Positions 1 through 13,962 of a stretch of 64,000 nucleotides of DNA are shown piece after piece. The translations under genes and the position numbers were made by a program. The notes under the pieces were generated by a model. It searched no databases. It was not told the DNA's origin and saw nothing but the letters and a program-made list of their open reading frames with translations. The stretch is from Atherix ibis (lineage: Eukaryota > Arthropoda > Insecta > Diptera > Athericidae): contig OY282608.1 of the NCBI GenBank assembly GCA_958298945.1, forward strand, positions 18,577,933 through 18,641,932, given 5' to 3'. Each line of letters opens with the position of its first letter. The stretch's first letter is position 1.

Positions 1-3000
1 ACAAACCAACAAGCCAACAAACCAACAAACCAACAAACCAACAAACCAACAAGCCAACAATCCAACAAACCAACAAACCAACAAAGCAACAAGCCAACAA
101 ACCAACAAGCCAACAAACCAACAAACGAACAAACCAAGTAACCAAAAAGGCAACAAACTAACAAACCAACAAGCCAACAAGCCAACAAACCAACAAACCA
201 ACAAAGCAACAAACCAAAAAACCAACAAACCAACAAACCAACAAGCCAACAAGCCAACAAGCCAACAAACCAACAAACCAACAAGCCAACAAGCCAACAA
301 GCCAACAAACCAACAAGCCAACAAACCAACAAACCAGCAAACTAACAAGCCAACAAACCAACAAGCCAACAAACCAATAAACCAACAAGCCAACAAGCCA
401 ACAAACCAATAAACCAACAAGCCAACAAGCCAACAAACCAACTAGCCAACAAACCAACAAACAAATAAACCAACAAACCAACAAACCAACAAGCCAACAA
501 GCCAACAAGCCAACAAACCAACAAACCAACAAACCAACAAGCCAACAAGCCAACAAACCAACAAACCAACAAACCAACAAAGCAACAAGCCAACAAGCCA
601 ACAAACCAACAAACCAACAAACCAACAAGCCAACAAACCAACAAACCAACAAACCAACAAACCAACAAACCAAAAAATCAAAAAAACCAACAAACCAACA
701 AGCCAACAAGCCAACAAGCCAACAAACCAACAAACCAACAAGCCAACAAGCCAACAAGCCAACAAGCCAACAAACCAACAAACCAACAAGTTAACAAACC
801 AACAAACCAACAAACTAACAAGCCAACAAACCAACAAGCCAACAAACCAACAAGCCAACAAGCCAACAAACCAACAAACCAACAAGCCAACAAGCCAACA
901 AACCAACTAGCCAACAAACCAACAAACAAATTAACCAACAAACCAACAAACCAACAAGCCAACAAGCCAACAAACCAACAAACCAACAAACCAACAAGCC
1001 AACAAACCAACAAACCAACAAACCAACAAACTAACATGCCAACAAGCCAACAAACCAACAAACCAACAAACCAACTAGCCAATAAACCAACAAACCAACA
1101 AACCAACAAGCCAACAAGCCAACAAGCCAACAAGCCAACAAGCCAACAAACCAACAAACCAACAAGCCAACAAACCAACAAACGAACAAACCAACATGAC
1201 AACAAACCAACAAACTAAGTAATCAACAAGCCAACAAACCAACAAGCCAACAAGCCAACAAACCAACAAACCAACAAACCAACAAACCAACAAACCAACA
1301 AGCCAACAAACCAACAAGCCAACAAGCCAACAAACCAACAAACCAACAAGCCAACAAGCCAACAAACCAACAAACCAACAAACCAACAAGCCAACAAACC
1401 AACAAACCAACAAGCCAACAAACCAACAAACCAACAAACCAACAAGCCAACAAGCCAACAAACCAACAAACCAACAAACCAACAAACCAACAAGCCAACA
1501 AGCCAACAAACCAACAAACCAACAAACCAACATGCCAACAAACCAACAAACTAAGTAACCAACAAGCCAACAAACCAACAAACCAACAAGCCAACAAGCC
1601 AACAAACCAAAAAACCAACAAACCAACAAGCTAACAAACCAACAAGCCAACAAACCAACAAACCAACAAGCCAACAAACCAACAAACCAACGAACCAACA
1701 TACCAACAAGCCAACAAACCAACAAACCAACAAGCTAACAAACAAACAAACCAACAAACTAACAAACCAACAAGCCAACAAGCCAACAAACCAACAAACC
1801 AACAAGCCAACAAACCAACAAACCAACAAACCAACAAGCCAACAAACCAACAAACCAATAACCAAAAAGCCAACAAACTAACAAACCAACAAGCCAAATG
1901 CCAACAAACCAACAAACCAACAAAGCAACAAGCAACAAGCCAACAAACAAACAAACCAACAAGCCAACAAACCAACAAACCAACAAGCCAACAAGCCAAC
2001 AAACCAACAAACCAAAAAACCAGCAAGCCAACAAATCAACAAACAAAAAAACCAACAAACCAAAAAACCAACAAGCCAACAAGCCAACAAACCAACAAAC
2101 CAACAAGCCAACAAACCAACAAAGCAACAAACTAAGTAACCAACAAGCCAACAAACAAACAAACCAACAAGCCAACAAGCTAACAAATCAACAAACCAAC
2201 AAGCCAACAAACCAAAAAACCAACAAACCAACAAACCAACAAACCAACAAACCAACAAACCAACAAACCAACAAGCCAACAAACCAACAAACCAACAAAC
2301 CAACAAACCAAGTAACCAAAAATCCAACAAACTAACAAGCCAACAAGCCAACAAGCCCACAAACCAACAAACCAACAAACCAACAAGCCAACAAGCCAAC
2401 AAGCCAACAAGCCAACAAGCCAACAAGCCAACAGGCCAACAAACCAACAAACCAACGAGCCAACAAACCAACAAACCAACAAACCAACAAGCCAACAAAC
2501 CAACAAACAAATAAACCAACAAACAAATAAACCAACAAACCAAAAAACCAACAAACCAACAAACCAACAAACCAACAAACCAAAAAACCAACAAACCAAC
2601 AAACCAACAAACCAACAAACCAACAAACCAACAAGCCAACAAGCCAACAGGCCAACAAACCAACAAACCAACGAGCCAACAAACCAACAAACCAACAAAC
2701 CAACATGCCAACAAACCAACAAACAAATAAACCAACAAACAAATAAACCAACAAACCAACAAACCAACAAACCAACAAACCAACAAACCAACAAACCAAC
2801 AAACCAACAATCCAACAAACCAACAAACCAACAAACCAACAAACCAAGTAACCAAAAAGCCAACAAACTAACAAACTAACAAGCCAACAAGCCCACAAAC
2901 CAACAAACCAACAAACCAACAAGCCAACAAGCCAACAAACCAACAAACCAACAAGCCAACAAACCAACAAGCCAACAAGCCAACAAGCTAACAAACCAAC

Positions 3001-3563
3001 AAACCAACAAGCCAACAGGCCAACAAACCAACAAACCAACAAACCCACAAACCAACAAGCCAACAAACCAACAAACAAATAAACCAACAAACCAAAAAAC
3101 CAACAAACCAACAAACCAACAAGCCAACAAGCCAACAAACCAACAAACCAACAAACCAACAAGCCAACAAACCAACAAATCAACAAGCCAACAAACCAAC
3201 AAACCAACAAACCAACAAACCAAAAAGCCAACAAGCCAACAAACCAACAAGCCAACAAACCAAAAACCAACAAGCCAACAAGCCAACAAACCAACAAACC
3301 AACAAACCAACAAGCCAACAAGCCAACAAACCAACAAGCCAACAAACCAACAAACCAACAAGCCAACAAGCCAACAAACCAACAAACCAACAAACCAACA
3401 AGCCAACAAACCAACAAACCAACAAGCCAACAAACCAACAAACCAACAAACCAACAAACCAACAAACCAACAAGCCAACAAGCCAACAAACCAACAAACC
3501 AACAAGCCAACAAACCAACAAACCAACAAACAAACAAGCCAACAATGCAACAAGCCAACAAAC
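1..3563 (+). repeat. Left satellite segment, mosaic of variant monomers
   Basis: This stretch holds only the 8-bp satellite and no gene. Marker monomers include the GTAACCAAAAA signature near 137, 2309 and 2846, the CTAAGTAA signature near 1216, 1553 and 2132, and one GCCAAATGCC phase-shift module with its ATG at 1898. Apart from the 216-bp local duplication at 2.43-2.86 kb, I did not find a long, nearly exact duplication inside it. It may share blocks with sequence outside the window. Confidence 0.85.
2432..2863 (+). repeat. 216-bp local duplication (CAGGCC/CGAGCC cassette)
   Basis: A cassette starting with the rare variant CAGGCC at 2432 is repeated at 2648, a shift of 216 bp or exactly 27 monomers. 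Both copies continue through CGAGCC and then two ACAAATAA monomers in the same order and spacing. One visible difference is A at 2490 versus T at 2706, which makes a CATGCC monomer in the second copy. The same cassette recurs many times at 55.9-58.5 kb. The right-hand edge is approximate. Confidence 0.75.
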
Positions 3564-5056
3564 CAACAAGCCAACAAACCAACAAACTAAGTAGCCAACA
3601 AGCCAACAAACCAACAAACCAACAAACCAACAAACCAACAAGCCAACAAACCAACAAGTACACAAACCAACAAACCAACAAGCCAACAAGCCAACAAACC
3701 AACAAACCAAAAAACCAACAAGCCAACAAACCAACAAACCAACAAACCAACAAACCAACAAGCCAACAAACCAACAAACCAACAAACCAACAAACCAACA
3801 AGCCAACAAGCCAACAAACCAACAAACCAACAAGCAAACAAACCAACAAACCAACAAACCAACAAACCAACAAACCAACAAACCAACAAACCAACAAGCC
3901 AACAAACCAACAAGCCAACAAGCTAACAAACCAACAAACCAACAAACCAACAAGCCAACAAACCAACAAAGCAACAAGCCAACAAACCAACAAACCAACA
4001 AGCCAACAAGCCAACAAACCAACAAACCAACAAACCAGCAAGCCAACAAACCAACAAACAAAAAAACCAACAAACCAACAAACCAACAAGCCAACAAGCC
4101 AACAAACCAACAAACCAACAAACCAACAAGCCAACAAACCAACAAAGCAACAAACTAAGTAACCAACAAGCCAACAAACCAACAAACCAACAAGCCAACA
4201 AGCCAACAAACCAACAAACCAACAAGCCAACAAACCAACAAACCAAGAAACCAAAAAACCAACAAACCAACAAACCAAAAACCAACAAACCAACAAACCA
4301 ACAAGCCAACAAACCAACAAACCAACAAACCAAGTAACGAAAAAGCCAACAAACTAACAAACCAAGAAGCCAACAAGCCCACAAACGAACAAACCAACAC
4401 ACCAACAAGCCAACAAGCCAACAAACCAACAAACCAACAAGCCAACAAACCAACAAGCCAACAAGCCAACAAGCCAACAAACCAACAAACCAACAAGCCA
4501 ACAGGCCAACAAACCAACAAACCAACGAGCCAACAAACCAACAAGCCAACAAACCAACAAGCCAACAAACCAACAAACAAATAAACCAACAAACCAAAAA
4601 ACCAAAAAACCAACAAACCAACAAACCAACAAGCCAACAAACCAACAAACCAACAAACCAACAAGCCAACAAAACAACAAATCAACAAGCCAACAAACCA
4701 ACAAACCAACAAACCAACAAACCGACAAGCCAACAAGCCAACAAACCAACAAGCCAACAAACCAAAAACCAACAAGCCAACAAGCCAACAAACCAACAAA
4801 CCAACAAACCGACAAGCCAACAAACCAACAAACCAACAAGCCAACAAACCAACAAACCAACAAATCAACAAGCCAACAAACCAACAAACCAACAAACCAA
4901 CAAACCGACAAGCCAACAAGCCAACAAACCAACAAGCCAACAAACCAAAAACCAACAAGCCAACAAGCCAACAAACCAACAAACCAACAAACCGACAAGC
5001 CAACAAACCAACAAACCAACAAGCCAACAAACCAACAAACCAACAAACCAAAAAAC
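3564..5056 (+). repeat. ~1.5-kb higher-order block, copy 1
   Basis: This block is repeated immediately downstream. The rare GTACAC variant at 3658 recurs at 5151, and the GTAGCC junction at 3591 recurs at 5084, a shift of 1,493 bp. Further in, the CTAAGTAACC marker near 4155 recurs near 5736, a shift of 1,581 bp, so the second copy carries 88 bp (11 monomers) that this one lacks. This copy in turn contains an internal 183-bp tandem duplication absent from copy 2. There are no coding features. Confidence 0.8.
4681..5046 (+). repeat. 183-bp internal tandem duplication
   Basis: The segment beginning ATCAACAAGCC at 4681 is repeated from 4864. Both copies carry the ACCGACAAGCC variants and a 7-bp ACCAAAA monomer at equivalent places. 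The 183-bp shift equals 23 monomers minus one base, which matches the single 7-bp monomer inside it. The neighbouring copy of the large block (6262 onward) has this segment only once, so the duplication probably arose after the large block was copied, or one copy was lost there. Confidence 0.8.
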
Positions 5057-6481
5057 CAACAAGCCAACAAACCAACAAACTAAGTAGCCAACAAGCCAAC
5101 AAACCAACAAACCAACAAACCAACAAACCAACAAGCCAACAAACCAACAAGTACACAAACCAACAAACCAACAAGCCAACAAGCCAACAAACCAACAAAC
5201 CAAAAAACCAACAAGCCAACAAACCAACAAACCAACAAACCAACAAGCCAACAAACCAACAAACCAACAAACCAACAAACCAACAAGCCAACAAGCCAAC
5301 AAACCAACAAACCAACAAGCAAACAAACCAACAAACCAACAAACCAACAAACCAACAAACCAACAAACCAACAAACCAACAAGCCAACAAACCAACAAGC
5401 CAACAAGCTAACAAACCAACAAACCAACAAACCAACAAGCCAACAAACCAACAAACCAACATGCCAACAAACCAACAAACTAAGTAACCAACAAGCCAAC
5501 AAACCAACAAACCAACAAACCAACAAGCCAACAAACCAACAAAGCAACAAGCCAACAAACCAACAAACCAACAAGCCAACAAGCCAACAAACCAACAAAC
5601 CAACAAACCAGCAAGCCAACAAACCAACAAACAAAAAAACCAACAAACCAACAAACCAACAAGCCAACAAGCCAACAAACCAACAAACCAACAAACCAAC
5701 AAACCAACAAGCCAACAAACCAACAAAGCAACAAACTAAGTAACCAACAAGCCAACAAACCAACAAACCAACAAGCCAACAAGCCAACAAACCAACAAAC
5801 CAACAAGCCAACAAACCAACAAACCAAGAAACCAAAAAACCAACAAACCAACAAACCAAAAACCAACAAACCAACAAACCAACAAGCCAACAAACCAACA
5901 AACCAACAAACCAAGTAACGAAAAAGCCAACAAACTAACAAACCAAGAAGCCAACAAGCCCACAAACGAACAAACCAACACACCAACAAGCCAACAAGCC
6001 AACAAACCAACAAACCAACAAGCCAACAAACCAACAAGCCAACAAGCCAACAAGCCAACAAACCAACAAACCAACAAGCCAACAGGCCAACAAACCAACA
6101 AACCAACGAGCCAACAAACCAACAAGCCAACAAACCAACAAGCCAACAAACCAACAAACAAATAAACCAACAAACCAAAAAACCAAAAAACCAACAAACC
6201 AACAAACCAACAAGCCAACAAACCAACAAACCAACAAACCAACAAGCCAACAAACCAACAAATCAACAAGCCAACAAACCAACAAACCAACAAACCAACA
6301 AACCGACAAGCCAACAAGCCAACAAACCAACAAGCCAACAAACCAAAAACCAACAAGCCAACAAGCCAACAAACCAACAAACCAACAAACCGACAAGCCA
6401 ACAAACCAACAAACCAACAAGCCAACAAACCAACAAACCAACAAACCAAAAAACCAACAAGCCAACAAACCAACAAACCAA
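5057..6481 (+). repeat. ~1.5-kb higher-order block, copy 2
   Basis: This is the second tandem copy of the 3564-5056 block. It matches copy 1 through the GTACAC variant (5151), the phase marker near 5736, the GTAACGAAAAAGCC variant near 5916, the CGAGCC variant, and the ATCAAC and CCGACAAGCC series near 6262-6400. It diverges at about 6,481, where a CCAATATGCC variant follows instead of the CTAAGTAGCC junction. Related blocks also occur at 8.7-9.5 kb and 61-63 kb. Confidence 0.8.
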
Positions 6482-6919
6482 CAAACCAATATGCCAACAA
6501 ACCAACAAATTAAGTAACCAACAAGCCAACAAACCAACAAACCAACAAACCAACATGCCAACAAACCAACAAACTAAGTAACCAAAAAGCCAACAAACCT
6601 ACAAACCAACAAGCCAACAAGCCAACAAACCAACAAACCAACAAGCCAACAAACCAACAAACCAACAAACCAACAAACCAACAAGCCAACAAGCCAACAA
6701 ACCAACAAACCAACAAACCAACAAACCAACAAACCAACAAACCAACAAACCAACAAACCAACAAACCAACAAACCAACAAACCAACAAGCCAACAAGCCA
6801 ACAAACCAACAAACCAACAAGCCAACAAACCAACAAACCAAAAAGCCAACAAGCCAACAAACCAACAAACCAACAAACCAACAAGCCAACAACCCAACAA
6901 ACCAACAAACCAACATGCC
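6482..6919 (+). repeat. Satellite spacer with long pure A-monomer run
   Basis: This is ordinary 8-bp satellite. It opens with the TATGCC marker followed by an AAATTAAGTAACC junction, and then carries a pure run of ACCAACAA monomers (about 6706-6788). No gene or other element is visible. A similar arrangement occurs near 9.46-9.9 kb. Confidence 0.8.
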
Positions 6920-7344
6920 AACAAACCAACAAACTAAGTAACCAACAAGCCAACAAACCAACAAACCAACAAGCCAACAAGCCAACAAACAAAAAAACCA
7001 ACAAACCAACAAGCTAACAAACCAACAAGCCAACAAACCAACAAACCAACAAGCCAACAAGCCAACAAACCAACAAACCAACATACCAACAAGCCAACAA
7101 ACCAACAAACCAACAAGCCAACAAACCAACAAACCAATAAGCCAACAAACCAACAAGCCAACAAACCAACAAACTAACAAACCAATAACCAAAAAGCCAA
7201 CAAACTAACAAACCAACAAGCCAAATGCCAACAAACCAACAAACCAACAAACAACAAGCAACAAGCCAACAAACAAACAAACCAACAAGCCAACAAACCA
7301 ACAAACAAACAAGCCAACAAAGCAACAAGCCAACAAACCAACAA
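6920..7344 (+). repeat. 425-bp block, copy 1 of a 604-bp-spaced pair
   Basis: This segment is repeated at 7524-7948, shifted by 604 bp. Both copies contain a run of seven A's in ACAAAAAAACC, the GCCAAATGCC module (ATG at 7225 and 7829) and the shortened monomers ACAACAA and GCAACAA. The spacing is 76 monomers minus 4 bases. The four missing bases correspond to four 7-bp monomers in the copied segment. About 180 bp of other satellite separates the copies. Confidence 0.8.
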
Positions 7345-7523
7345 GCCAACAAACCAACAAACTAAGTGGCCAACAAGCCAACAAACCAACAAACCAACAA
7401 ACCAACAAACCAACAAGCCAACAAATCAACAAGCACACAAACCAACAAACCAACAAGCCAACAAGCCAACAAACCAACAAACCAACAAACCAACAAGCCA
7501 ACAAACCAACAAACCAACAAACC

Positions 7524-7948
7524 AACAAACCAACAAACTAAGTAACCAACAAGCCAACAAACCAACAAACCAACAAGCCAACAAGCCAACAAACAAAAAA
7601 ACCAACAAACCAACAAGCTAACAAACCAACAAGCCAACAAACCAACAAACCAACAAGCCAACAAGCCAACAAACCAACAAACCAACATACCAACAAGCCA
7701 ACAAACCAACAAACCAACAAGCCAACAAACCAACAAACCAATAAGCCAACAAACCAACAAGCCAACAAACCAACAAACTAACAAACCAATAACCAAAAAG
7801 CCAACAAACTAACAAACCAACAAGCCAAATGCCAACAAACCAACAAACCAACAAACAACAAGCAACAAGCCAACAAACAAACAAACCAACAAGCCAACAA
7901 ACCAACAAACAAACAAGCCAACAAAGCAACAAGCCAACAAACCAACAA
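7524..7948 (+). repeat. 425-bp block, copy 2 of the 604-bp-spaced pair
   Basis: This is the second copy of the 6920-7344 segment. It diverges after about 7,949, where an A monomer follows instead of the G monomer of copy 1. Two further GCCAAATGCC modules lie just downstream (8073 and 8471), so this part of the array is dense in phase-shift modules. Confidence 0.78.
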
Positions 7949-10690
7949 ACCAACAAGCCAACAAACCAACAAACCAACAAACCAACAAGCGAACAAACCA
8001 ACAAGCCAACAAACCAACAAACCAACAAACCAATAACCAAAAAGCCAACAAACTAACAACCCAACAAGCCAAATGCCAACAAACCAACAAACCAACAAAG
8101 CAACAAGCAACAAGCCAACAAACAAACAAACCAACAAGCCAACAAACCAACAAACCAACAAGCCAACAAGCCAACAAACCAACAAACCAACAAACCAGCG
8201 AGCCAACAAACCAACAAACCAACAAGCCAACAACCCAACAAACCAACAAACCAACAAACCAGCAAGCCAACAAGCCAACAAACCAACAAACCAACAAGCC
8301 AACAAACCAACAAACCAACAAACCAACAAGCCAACAAGCCAACAAACCAACAAACCAACAAACCAACAAACCAACAAGCCAACAACCCAACAAACCAACA
8401 TGCCAACAAACCAACAAACTAAGTAACCAACAAGCCAACAAACCAACAAACTAACAACCCAACAAGCCAAATGCCAACAAACAAACAAACCAACAAGCCA
8501 ACAAACCAACAAACCAACAAACCAACAAGCCAACAAGCCAATAAACCAACAAACCAACAAACCAGCAAGCCAACAAACCAACAAACAAAAAAACCAACAA
8601 ACCAACAAACCAACAAGCCAGCAAGCCAACAAACCAACAAACCAACAAACCAACAAACCAACAAGCCAACAAACCAACAAAGCAACAAACTAAGTAACCA
8701 ACAAGCCAACAAACCAACAAACCAACAAGCCAACAAGCCAACAAACCAACAAACCAACAAGCCAACAAACCAACAAACCAAGAAACCAAAAAACCAACAA
8801 ACCAACAAACCAACAAACCAACAAACCAACAAACCAACAAACCAACAAGCCAACAAACCAACAATCCAACCAACCAACAAACCAAGTAACCAAAAAGCCA
8901 ACAAACTAACAAACCAACAAGCCAACAAGCCCACAAACGAACAAACCAACGAACCAACAAGCCAACAAGCCAACAAACCAACAAACCAACAAGCCAACAA
9001 ACCAACAAGCCAACAAGCCAACAAGCCAACAAACCAACAAACCAACAAGCCAACAGGCCAACAAACAAACAAACAAACGAGCCAACAAACCAACAAGCCA
9101 ACAAACCAACAAGCCAACAAACCAACAAACAAATAAACCAACAAACCAAAAAACCAACAAACCAACAAACCAACAAGCCAACAAACCAACAAACCAACAA
9201 ACCAACAAACCAACAAGCCAACAAACCAACAAATCAACAAGCCAACAAACCAACAAACCAACAAACCAACAAACCGACAAGCCAACAAGCCAACAAACCA
9301 ACAAACCAACAAACAAAAAACCAACAAGCCAACAAGCCAACAAACCAACAAACCAACAAACCGACAAGCCAACAAACCAACAAACCAACAAGCCAACAAA
9401 CCAACAAACCAACAAACCAAAAAACCAACAAGCCAACAAACCAACAAACCAACAAACCAATATGCCAACAAACCAACAAATTAAGTAACCAAAAAGCCAA
9501 CAAACCAACAAACCAACAAGCCAACAAGCCAACAAACCAACAAACCAACAAACCAACAAGCCAACAAACCAACAAACCAACAAACCAACAAACCAACAAG
9601 CCAACAAGCCAACAAACAAACAAACCAACAAGAAAACAAACCAACAAACCAACAAAGCAACAAACCAACAAACCAACAAACCAACAAACCAACAAACCAA
9701 CAAGCCAACAAGCCAACAAACCAACAAACCAACAAGCCAACAAACCAACAAACCAACAAGCCAACAAGCCAACAAGCCAACAAACCAACAAACCAACAAA
9801 CCAACAAGCCAACAACCCAACAAACCAACAAACCAACATGCCAACAAACCAACAAACTAAGTAACCAACAAGCCAACAAACCAACAAACCAACAAGCCAA
9901 CAAGCCAACAAACCAAAAAACCAACAAACCAACAAGCTAACAAACCAACAAGCCAACAAACCAACAAACCAACAAGCCAACAAGCCGACAAACCAACAAA
10001 CCAACATACCAACAAGCCAACAAACCAACAAACCAACAAACCAACAAGCCAACAAACCAACAAACCAACAAACCAACAAGCCAACAAACCAACAAGCCAA
10101 CAAACCAACAAACCAATAACCAAAAAGCTAACAAACTAACAAACCAACAAGCCAAATGCCAACAAACCAACAAACCAACAAACAACAAGTAACAAGCCAA
10201 CAAACAAACACACCAACAAGCCAACAAACCAACAAACCAACAAACAAACAAGCCAACAAAGCAACAAGCCAACAAACCAACAAGCCAACAAACCAACAAA
10301 CTAAGTAGCCAACAATTCAACAAACCAACAAACCAACAAGCCAACAAACCAACAAGCACACAAAGCAACAAACCAACAAGCCAACAAGCCAACAAACCAA
10401 AAAACCAACAAACCAACAAGCCAACAAACCAACAAACCAACAAACCAACAAGCCAACAAACCAACAAACCAACAAACCAACAAACCAACAAGCCAACAAG
10501 CCAACAAACCAACAAACCAACAAGCCAACAAGCCAACAAACCAACAAACCAACAAACCAACAAACCAACAACCCAACAAACCAACAAACCAACAAACCAA
10601 CAAGCCAAGAAGCCAACAAACCAACAAACCAACAAGCCAACAAACCAACAAACCAACAAACCAACAAGCCAACAAGCCAACAAACCAACA
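7949..10690 (+). repeat. Satellite segment related to 5.7-6.9 kb and 61-63 kb
   Basis: This is 8-bp satellite throughout. From about 8,690 to 9,480 it follows the same order of markers as 5,737-6,510: a CTAAGTAACC junction, an AGAAACCAAAAAACC variant, GTAACC plus AAAAAGCC, CACAAACGAAC, CAGGCC, CGAGCC, AAATAAACC, CCGACAAGCC, then TATGCC. The GTAACC junctions are at 5740 and 8694, and the TATGCC markers at 6490 and 9461, so the two blocks differ by small indels. GCCAAATGCC modules have their ATG at 8073, 8471 and 10156. No gene is visible. Confidence 0.78.
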
Positions 10691-13600
10691 AACCAACAAA
10701 CCAACAAGCCAACAAACCAAAAAACCAACAAACCAACATGACAACAAACCAACAAACTAAGTAACCAACAAGCCAACAAACCAACAAACCAACAAGCCAA
10801 CAAACCAACAAACCAACAAACCAACAAACCAACAAGCCAACAAGCCAACAAACCAGCAAACCAACATACCAACAAGCCAACAAACCAACAAACCAACAAG
10901 CTAACAAACCAACAAACGAACAAACCAACAAACCAACAAGCCAACAAGCCAACAAACCAACAAACCAACAAGCCAACAAACCAACAAACCAACAAACCAA
11001 CAAGCCAACAAACCAACAAGCCAACAAACCAACAAACCAACAAACCAATAACCAAAAAGCCAACAAACTAACAACCCAACAAGCCAAATGCCAACAAACC
11101 AACAAACCAAAAAAAGCAACAAGCAACAAGCCAACAAACAAACAAACCCACAAGCCAACAAACCAACAAACCAACAAGCCAACAAGCCAACAAACCAACA
11201 AACCAACAAACCAGCAAGCCAACAAACCAACAAACAAAAAAACCAACAAACCAACAAACCAACAAGCCAACAAGCCAACAAACCAACAAACCAACAAGCC
11301 AACAAACCAACAAAGCAACAAACTAAGTAACCAACAAGCCAACAAACCAACAAACCAACAAGCCAACAAGCCAACAAACCAACAAACCAACAAACCAACA
11401 ACCCAACAAACCAACAAACCAACAAACCAAAAAACCAACAAACCAACAAACCAACAAACCAACAAACCAACAAACCAACAAACCAACAAGCCAACAAACC
11501 AACAAACCAAGAAACCAACAAATCAAGTAACCAAAAAGCCAACAAACTAACAAACCAACAAGCCAACAAGCCCACAAACCAACAAACCAACAAACCAACA
11601 AGCCAACAGGCCAACAAACCAACAAACCAACAAGCCAACAAACCAACAAGTCAACAAACCAACAAGCCAACAAACCAACAAGCCAACAAACCAAAAACCA
11701 ACAAGCCAACAAGCCAACAAACCAACAAACCAACAAACCAACAAGCCAACAAACCAACAAACCAACAAGCCAACAAACCAACAAACCAACAAACCAAAAA
11801 ACCAACAAGCCAACAAACCAATATGCCAACAAACCAACAAATTAAGTAACCAACAAGCCAACAAACCAACAAACCAACAAACCAACATGCCAACAAACCA
11901 ACAAACTAAGTAACCAAAAAGCCAACAAACCAACAAACCAACAAGCCAACAAGCCAACAAACCAACAAACCAACAAACCAACAAGCCAACAAACCAACAA
12001 ACCAACAAACCAACAAACCAACAAGCCAACAAGCCAACAAACCAACAAACCAACAAACCAACAAGCCAACAAACCAACAAACCAACAAACCAACAAACCA
12101 ACAAACCAACAAACCAACAAACCAATAAACCAATAAACCAACAAACCAACAAGCCAACAAACCAACAAACCAACAAACCAACAAGCCAACAAACCAACAA
12201 ACCAACAAACCAACAAGCCAACAAGCCAACAAACCAACAAACCAACAAACCAACAAGCCAACAAACCAACAAACCAACAAACCAACATGCCAACAAACCA
12301 ACAATTTAAGTAACCAACAAGCCAACAAACCAACAAACCAACAAGCCAACAAGCCAACAAACCAAAAAATCAACAAACCAACAAGCTAACAAACCAACAA
12401 GCCAACAAACCAACAAACCAACAAGCCAACAAGCCAACAAACCAACAAACCAACATACCAACAAGCCAACAAACCAACAAACCAACAAGCCAACAAACCA
12501 ACAAACCAACAAACCAACAAACCAACAAGCCAACAAACCAACAAGCCAACAAACCAACAAACCAATAACCAAAAAGCAAACAAACTAACAAACCAACAAG
12601 CCAAATGCCAACAAACCAACAAACCAACAAACAACAAGCAACAAGCCAACAAACAAACAAACCAACAAGCCAACAAACCAACAAACCAACAAGCCAACAA
12701 GCCAACAAACCAACAAACCAACAAACCAGCAAGCCAACAAACCAACAAACCAAAAAACCAACAAACCAACAAACCAACAAACCAACAAGCCAACAAGCCA
12801 ACAAACCAACAAACCAACAAGCCAACAAACCAACAAAGCAACAAACTAAGTAACCAACAAGCCAACAAACCAACAAACCAACAAGCCAACAAGCCAACAA
12901 ACCAACAAACCAACAAACCAACAAACCAACAAACCAACAAGCCAACAAACCAACAAATCAACAAGCCAACAAACCAACAAACCAACAAACCAACAAACCG
13001 ACAAGCCAACAAGCCAACAAACCAACAAGCCAACAAACCAAAAACCAACAAGCCAACAAGCCAACAAACCAACACACCAACAAACCAACAAGCCAACAAG
13101 CCAACAAGCCAACAAGCCAACAAGCCAACAATCCAACAAACCAACAAGCCAACAAACCAACAAATCAACAAGCCAACAAACCAAAAAACCAACAAACAAA
13201 CAAGCCAACAAAGCAACAAACCAACAAACCAACAAGCCAACAAACCAACAAACTAAGTAGCCAACAAGGCAACAAACCAACAAACCAACAAACCAACAAA
13301 CCAACAAGCCAACAAACCAACAAGCACACAAACCAACAAACCAACAAGCCAACAAGCCAACAAACCAAAAAACCAACAAGCCAACAAACCAACAAAACAA
13401 CTAACCAACAAGCCAACAAACCAACAAACCAACAAACCAGCAAACCAACAAGCCAACAAGCCAACAAACCAACAAACCAACAAGCCAACAAACCAACAAA
13501 CCAACAAACTAACAAACCAACAAGGCAACAAGCCAACAAACCAACAAACCAACAAGCCAACAAACCGACAAGCCAACAAGCCAACAAGCCAACAAACCAA

Positions 13601-13962
13601 CAAACCAACAAGCCAACAAGCCAATAAACCAACAAACCAACGAGCCAACAAACCAACAAACCCACAAATCAACAAGCCAACAAGCCAACAAACCAACAAA
13701 CAATTAAACCAACAAACCAAAAAACCAACAAACCAACAAACCAACAAACCAACAAGCCAACAAACCAACAAACCAACAGACCAACAAGCCAACAAACCAA
13801 CAAATCAACAAGCCAACAAACCAACAAACCAACAAACCAACAAGCCAACAAACCAACAAACCAACAAGCCAACAAACCAACAAACCAACAAACCAAAAAA
13901 CCAACAAGCCAACAAACCAACAAACCAACAAACCAATATGCCAACAAACCAACAAATTAAGT
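10691..13962 (+). repeat. 3,272-bp higher-order unit, copy 1
   Basis: This is the first of two directly adjacent, almost identical 3,272-bp units. Matching landmarks include CATGAC (10738/14010), GCCAAATGCC modules (ATG at 11088/14360 and 12605/15877), the AAAAAAAGC run near 11109/14381, and the CTAAGTAGCC junction near 13256/16528. The only difference I noticed is T at 13402 versus A at 16674, although I did not compare every base. The junction lies in GTAACCAACAA, shared by both ends, which fits homologous unequal exchange. Such near identity could also be an assembly artefact. Confidence 0.88.

Noticed and set aside
1213..1230. The recurrent CTAAGTAACC motif as a splice donor, terminator or protein-binding site
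   Set aside because: It is a common satellite variant found many times in the same contexts and also in mutated forms (GTAGCC, GTATCC, GTAATC, GTGGCC, AGGTAACC). Nothing links it to function.
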